20,293 bases of DNA, from NCBI GenBank assembly GCA_036734385.1, contig DAIMYQ010000029.1:1-20293 (forward strand), written 5' to 3'. This stretch comes from JAAYPI01 sp036734385. Its GTDB lineage: Bacteria > Bacteroidota > Bacteroidia > Bacteroidales > Paludibacteraceae. Below are positions 16,500 to 20,293 of this stretch, piece after piece; the stretch's first letter is position 1, and the number at the start of each line of letters is the position of its first letter. The notes under the pieces are model-generated. The model worked only from the letters and a program-made list of their open reading frames with translations. It had not been told where the DNA came from and did not search any database. The translations under genes were made by a program, and so were the position numbers.

Positions 16500-17750
16500 A
16501 TGTATAACATTGTCCTTTTTCTTATTTTGTTGTTTATAGTTTTGGATTTCGCTATAGAAAGAACGTTAGCTTGGCTGAACGCAAAAAAAATAGGTGTTTC
16601 TATACCCAAAGAATTGAGTGGCATCTATGACGATGAAAAATACAAAAAACAACAACAATATTCCCTTGTGAACCATAAATTCGGAGTCTTGAGTAGTAGT
16701 TTTGATTTTGCCATTTTGGTAATAATGTTCTCTTTTGGATTGTTTGGAGTTATTGATGATTTTTTACGTTTATATATTGAAAATGAAATTCTTTTGACAT
16801 TGGCATTTTTTGGCATTTTATTTATTTGTGATGATATATTGGGCACTCCTTTCGATTATTACCACACATTTGTAATAGAAGAAAAATTTGAATTTAATAA
16901 GGTTACTCCAAAATTGTTTTGGGTAGACAAATTAAAAAATTTATTGCTCACTGTCCTATTAGGTGGAGGTTTGCTTACCTTGATAACGTTTATATATCAA
17001 ATGGTTCCTGAATATTTTTGGATTTTAGCGTGGGCTTTAGTCTCTTGTGTCAGTATTTTCTTGATGATGTTTTATTCGGAATGGATTGTCCCTTTGTTTA
17101 ATAAACAAGTACCCTTGGAAGAAGGCGAGTTGCGGAGTAAAATAGAAGACTTTTCCGTTAAAGCCGGTTTCGACTTGAAAAATATTTATGTTATTGACGG
17201 TTCAAAAAGAAGCACCAAAGCGAATGCCTATTTTAGTGGATTGGGTTTAAAAAAGCGAATTGTTTTATACGATACTTTAGTCAATGATTTTACACCCGAT
17301 GAAATAGTAGCTGTATTGGCTCACGAAATAGGTCATTATAAGAAAAAACACACCCTAATTTCCTTGGTTATATCATTACTTAGTTCATTGATTATGTTTG
17401 CCCTTTTGGGATTGTTTTTAGGGAATCCCCTTATAGCACAAGCTTTGGGAGCAACCATTTCTTCTTTCCATTTAGGAATATTGGTATTTGGTATTTTGTA
17501 TACTCCCATTTCTACCGTTTTGAATATTGGAATTAACGTTCTTTCTCGTAAACACGAATACGAGGCAGATGCTTATGCAGCAAAATTTGGTCTTGCTAAT
17601 GATTTAATCAATGCTTTAAAGAAACTTTCAGCTAAATCATTGACGAACTTACAACCTCATACAGCGTATGTATTTGTGCATTATTCACATCCTACTTTGT
17701 TGGAAAGAGTACAAGCAATAACGAAGATTACAAATGAAGAATCAAATTAA
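16500..17750 (+). CDS. M48-family zinc metalloprotease, Ste24-like
   Basis: The 416-residue integral membrane protease belongs to the Ste24/CAAX-protease group. The zinc site is complete: HEIGH at 275-279 (His275, Glu276 catalytic, His279) and the third ligand Glu353 in EYEADAYAAKFG. Several membrane segments are visible (about 2-19, 58-80, 90-110, 135-165, 172-198, 285-310 and 320-345). The polar N-terminal stretch YDDEKYKKQQQYSLV and the EEKFEFN motif are typical of Ste24. In bacteria these enzymes degrade or process membrane proteins; no prenylated substrate is implied. The ATG is 20 bases after the receptor stop, and the 3' end overlaps cinA by 17 bases. Confidence 0.93.
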   Translation: MYNIVLFLILLFIVLDFAIERTLAWLNAKKIGVSIPKELSGIYDDEKYKKQQQYSLVNHKFGVLSSSFDFAILVIMFSFGLFGVIDDFLRLYIENEILLTLAFFGILFICDDILGTPFDYYHTFVIEEKFEFNKVTPKLFWVDKLKNLLLTVLLGGGLLTLITFIYQMVPEYFWILAWALVSCVSIFLMMFYSEWIVPLFNKQVPLEEGELRSKIEDFSVKAGFDLKNIYVIDGSKRSTKANAYFSGLGLKKRIVLYDTLVNDFTPDEIVAVLAHEIGHYKKKHTLISLVISLLSSLIMFALLGLFLGNPLIAQALGATISSFHLGILVFGILYTPISTVLNIGINVLSRKHEYEADAYAAKFGLANDLINALKKLSAKSLTNLQPHTAYVFVHYSHPTLLERVQAITKITNEESN

Positions 17751-18978
17751 GGTCGATATTATCACTATTGGTGACGAAATTCTAATTGGTCAAATAGTTG
17801 ATACGAATTCTTCTTTTATTGCAAAGGAACTCAATAAAATAGGATTCTCTATAGCACATATGGTATCTGTTGCCGACAGAAAGGAAGAAATACAGTTAGC
17901 TCTTGAAGAGTCTTTTAATAAATCAAATCTCATTCTCATTACGGGAGGCTTAGGTCCAACAAAAGACGATATAACGAAGAATGTTTTGTCTGATTTTTTT
18001 GAAATGCATTTGGTGTTCGACCCATCTGTTTTTACTGATGTGGAAAATATTATATCACATCGAGCCAATGCTATAAATGATTTGAATAGGCAACAAGCCT
18101 ATGTGCCTGATGGGTGCACTGTTATTCATAATAAGGTGGGGACAGCTCCTGCTATGTGGTTTGAAAAGCATAATCATATTGTTGTTTCCATGCCCGGAGT
18201 TCCTCAGGAAATGAAGTGGCTTATGGAAAATGAAATTTTGGAGCGATTGAAGAATTATTATAAAACGCCTGCCATTATCCATGAAAATATTATTGTATGT
18301 GGATATCCTGAATCTGTTTTGGCAGAAAAAATAGCAGATTGGGAAGATAGCCTCCCTGATTTTATTTCTTTGGCGTACTTGCCTAATTTATCTTTTGTTA
18401 AATTACGATTAAGTGGAATTTTGACTGATAAACAAGAACTTAAAGGGATTATGTCTCAACAAATAGAAAAATTGACAGTCTTATTGGGTGATGCCATTTT
18501 TGCTTATGAGGATACTCCTATGGAAGTTTTGATAGGCAGGTGGTTGAAGGAAAAAAATAAAACTTTGTCAGTCGCTGAAAGTTGTACGGGTGGCAATATG
18601 GCTCATTTGATAACATCAGTTTCAGGTAGTTCTGATTACTTCTGCGGTGGAGTTGTCGCTTACTCCAATCAAATCAAACAAAGTGTATTGGGTGTTCCGG
18701 TTAATTTGCTGGAAAAATATGGTGCTGTTAGTCAGCAAGTGGTGGAATCAATGGCTCAAAATGTGATGAACCTTATGCATACTGATTTTGGGGTTGCAAC
18801 TTCGGGTATCGCCGGTCCTTTTGGCGGTACAGAAGAAAAACCGGTTGGAACAGTCTGGATTTGTGTGTGCAGCAAAGATGAAATAAAAAGTAAGTGTTTT
18901 AGATTTGGAAATATCAGGGAAAGAAATATAGAAAGAGCGACTTATGCAGCATTCACCATGTTGAAAGAGATTATTTGA
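17734..18978 (+). CDS. cinA: CinA family protein (MoCF domain plus nicotinamide-nucleotide amidase domain)
   Basis: The 414-residue product has the full CinA layout. The N-terminal molybdopterin-binding-like (MoCF) domain has VDIITIGDEILIGQIVDTN (8-26) and LITGGLGPTKDDITKN (68-83). The C-terminal PncC-type domain has VAESCTGG, with the conserved Ser at 283, followed by FCGGVVAYSN, LGVP and SGIAGPFGGTEEKPVGTVW. The known activities are ADP-ribose pyrophosphatase for the first domain and deamidation of nicotinamide mononucleotide (NAD salvage) for the second. The ATG lies 17 bases inside the protease gene. The stop lies 8 bases inside the end of the convergent manA. Confidence 0.94.
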   Translation: MKNQIKVDIITIGDEILIGQIVDTNSSFIAKELNKIGFSIAHMVSVADRKEEIQLALEESFNKSNLILITGGLGPTKDDITKNVLSDFFEMHLVFDPSVFTDVENIISHRANAINDLNRQQAYVPDGCTVIHNKVGTAPAMWFEKHNHIVVSMPGVPQEMKWLMENEILERLKNYYKTPAIIHENIIVCGYPESVLAEKIADWEDSLPDFISLAYLPNLSFVKLRLSGILTDKQELKGIMSQQIEKLTVLLGDAIFAYEDTPMEVLIGRWLKEKNKTLSVAESCTGGNMAHLITSVSGSSDYFCGGVVAYSNQIKQSVLGVPVNLLEKYGAVSQQVVESMAQNVMNLMHTDFGVATSGIAGPFGGTEEKPVGTVWICVCSKDEIKSKCFRFGNIRERNIERATYAAFTMLKEII

Positions 18979-19948
18979 TGTAAGTTTCCAATAAAGTGAG
19001 CGGCTGGTCCTTTTCCGGAATGATTTCTATATCTTTTATAATAGCTGGAAGTAAAACTGTTTCACCTTTTACAACAGGTGTTTCAGCACCGTTGCATACA
19101 ATCTTATAATTACCTTCAATACACATGAAAACGATAAAGGAATCAATGCCAGAATAGCTTATTTTTGTGGGTTTGCAAGTGTTTAGTATATTGGTAGTAA
19201 AGAAATTACAGTCTGCCAACTCCCTTCTTAATTCTTTGCTGGAATCGGGAAAATGTTGTTTTTTAAAACCATCCAGATTAATACATTCTAATGCATCTTC
19301 GACATGTAATTCTCTTGTTTTTCCATTTGTTTCTTTTCGGTTATAATCATATACGCGATATGTAATATCGGATGATTGCTGAATTTCTGCAACCATTGCT
19401 CCTTTTCCCAAAGCATGTACAACTCCTTCCGAAATAAAAAACACATCTCCTTTTTCTGTTTCGTGAAAACTAAGAACTTCTTCAATTGTCTGATTGTGAA
19501 TATGGTTTAGTAAATCCTTTTTAGTAATTTCTTGGTTAAATCCGGCAATAATTTTTGTGTCCGGTGCAGCATCTATAACATACCACATTTCGGTTTTACC
19601 TAAACTTTCGTGTTTCCTTTTTGCAGTTTCATTATCAGGGTGCACCTGAATGGAAAGATTGTCCGATGCGTCTAAAAATTTGAATAGTAAAGGAAAATGA
19701 TTGCCAAATTCTTTGTAAATTTTATTGCCAACAATATTTTCCTTGTGTAGAGAAATAATTTCAGTAATATTCTTTCCAGTAAGGCTTCCGTTTTTAACGA
19801 CAGATTCATTATTTTTCAAACTGCTTAGTTCCCAACTTTCTCCGATTTTTTCAGAAAATGATGGTTTATTAAGAATAGATGTCAGTCTTGTCCCTCCCCA
19901 AATGCGTTGCTTGAAAATAGGGCTGAATTTTAACGGATAAAAAACCAT
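18971..19948 (-). CDS. manA: Class I mannose-6-phosphate isomerase
   Basis: ManA interconverts fructose-6-phosphate and mannose-6-phosphate, feeding mannose use or GDP-mannose synthesis for surface sugars. The 325-residue product is a cupin-fold zinc enzyme with the metal ligands visible: Gln101 and His103 in SIQVHPDN, Glu120 in GKTEMWYV and His178 in EGVVHALGKG. It also has TYRVYDYNR (196-204), holding the conserved active-site Arg198. The N-terminal start MVFYPLKFSPIFKQRIWGG is typical of the short bacterial type. It is read against the plus-strand cluster and meets cinA tail to tail with an 8-base overlap. It has its own promoter just upstream. Confidence 0.95.
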   Translation of the reverse strand: MVFYPLKFSPIFKQRIWGGTRLTSILNKPSFSEKIGESWELSSLKNNESVVKNGSLTGKNITEIISLHKENIVGNKIYKEFGNHFPLLFKFLDASDNLSIQVHPDNETAKRKHESLGKTEMWYVIDAAPDTKIIAGFNQEITKKDLLNHIHNQTIEEVLSFHETEKGDVFFISEGVVHALGKGAMVAEIQQSSDITYRVYDYNRKETNGKTRELHVEDALECINLDGFKKQHFPDSSKELRRELADCNFFTTNILNTCKPTKISYSGIDSFIVFMCIEGNYKIVCNGAETPVVKGETVLLPAIIKDIEIIPEKDQPLTLLETYIK

Positions 19949-19974
19949 AGATATTTTTTTTATTTACATACTCG

Positions 19975-20004
19975 CAAATTTAATCTATTTTTCTAACTCA
20001 GCAA
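19975..20004 (-). promoter_or_regulatory. Bacteroidota promoter for manA
   Basis: On the minus strand TAAATTTG (19982-19975) is a perfect -7 box, and TTG (20004-20002) lies 19 bases upstream as the -33 element. Transcription would start near 19969, about 20 bases before the manA ATG. The -33 element and part of the spacer lie inside the 3' end of the upstream gene, so manA can be transcribed independently of it. Confidence 0.7.
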
Positions 20005-20293
20005 TTGTAGAGAGTAAGTTTTCTATATTCGGTACCTCTTTCTTGAAACTATTATATTCAATTATCCATGTATTTTTTTCGGTGGTAGTGATTTTTATGA
20101 ACGCATTTTCTGAAATGTCGTACCCTTCACGATTCAGTGCTCTTGTTGTCCAGTATTTGTAGAGACCGTTACCAATTAGTTGAACACTTTTTTTAGTTTC
20201 GTAATTCATACAAAAATTGCCTGTGTTTTCATCAAATTGAAAACGATCCGTTCCAAATGTTGTTTCGATTTTTTTTGTTAGAACTAAGTCTTC
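19985..20293 (-). CDS. Unidentified protein, C-terminal part (partial)
   Basis: The frame is open from the right edge to the TAA at 19987-19985, giving 102 visible residues; the N-terminus is outside the window. An internal ATG at 20209 exists, but the frame continues upstream for all 28 codons to the edge, so it is probably not the real start. The visible part looks like a folded beta-rich segment (TTFGTDRFQFDENTGNFCMNYE and GLYKYWTTRALNREGYDISENAFIKITTTEKNTWIIEYNS) followed by a helix (NIENLLSTIAELEK). It has no membrane segment, signal or motif that I recognise. Codon use looks like its neighbours. It lies 36 bases upstream of manA on the same strand, with the manA promoter between and inside them. 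Confidence 0.7.
   Translation of the reverse strand, partial: EDLVLTKKIETTFGTDRFQFDENTGNFCMNYETKKSVQLIGNGLYKYWTTRALNREGYDISENAFIKITTTEKNTWIIEYNSFKKEVPNIENLLSTIAELEK

Overview
The window looks like a chromosomal piece of an AT-rich, uncultured-type Bacteroidales/Bacteroidota genome. Four things point there: promoter elements of the Bacteroidota type (TTTG or TTG about 19 bases upstream of TAnnTTTG); a TonB-dependent receptor with an N-terminal carboxypeptidase-regulatory-like domain; a TamB-like gene beside an envelope-biogenesis cluster; and the order coaX / outer membrane protein / TPR protein / lptC / CNNM-CBS protein / peptidyl-prolyl isomerase, which I recall from other Bacteroidota genomes. 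An exact 100-N run inside tsaD shows this is a draft scaffold.

Layout. Bases 1-779 (minus) hold the 5' part of a tamB-like gene that runs off the left edge. A divergent promoter region of about 136 bases (780-915) separates it from tsaD. From 916 to 9511 a tightly packed plus-strand cluster reads tsaD (interrupted by the gap), an exosortase/archaeosortase-family membrane protein, coaX, a beta-barrel-like outer membrane protein, a periplasmic TPR protein, lptC, a CNNM/CBS (CorC/HlyC-type) membrane protein and a PpiD/SurA-like isomerase. Most of these genes overlap or lie less than 20 bases apart. A clear intrinsic terminator (9563-9594) follows the isomerase, and a near-consensus promoter begins inside its T-tract.

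From 9648 to 18978 a second plus-strand run reads dsbD, a UvrD/PcrA helicase, a TonB-dependent receptor, a Ste24-type M48 protease and cinA. It meets a minus-strand class I mannose-6-phosphate isomerase (manA) tail to tail with an 8-base overlap. manA has its own strong promoter, part of which lies inside the 3' end of the next minus-strand gene, an unidentified ORF cut by the right edge.

Functionally the first cluster joins tRNA t6A modification and CoA synthesis to envelope building: LPS export (LptC), folding of exported proteins (isomerase) and two uncharacterised exported proteins. The second joins periplasmic disulfide reduction, DNA repair, nutrient uptake, membrane proteolysis and nucleotide salvage. 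I see no mobile element, CRISPR array, tRNA or rRNA. Most of the window is ordinary core genome. The items most worth a second look are the exosortase with no visible substrate, the two uncharacterised envelope genes next to lptC, and the apparent non-canonical start of tamB.
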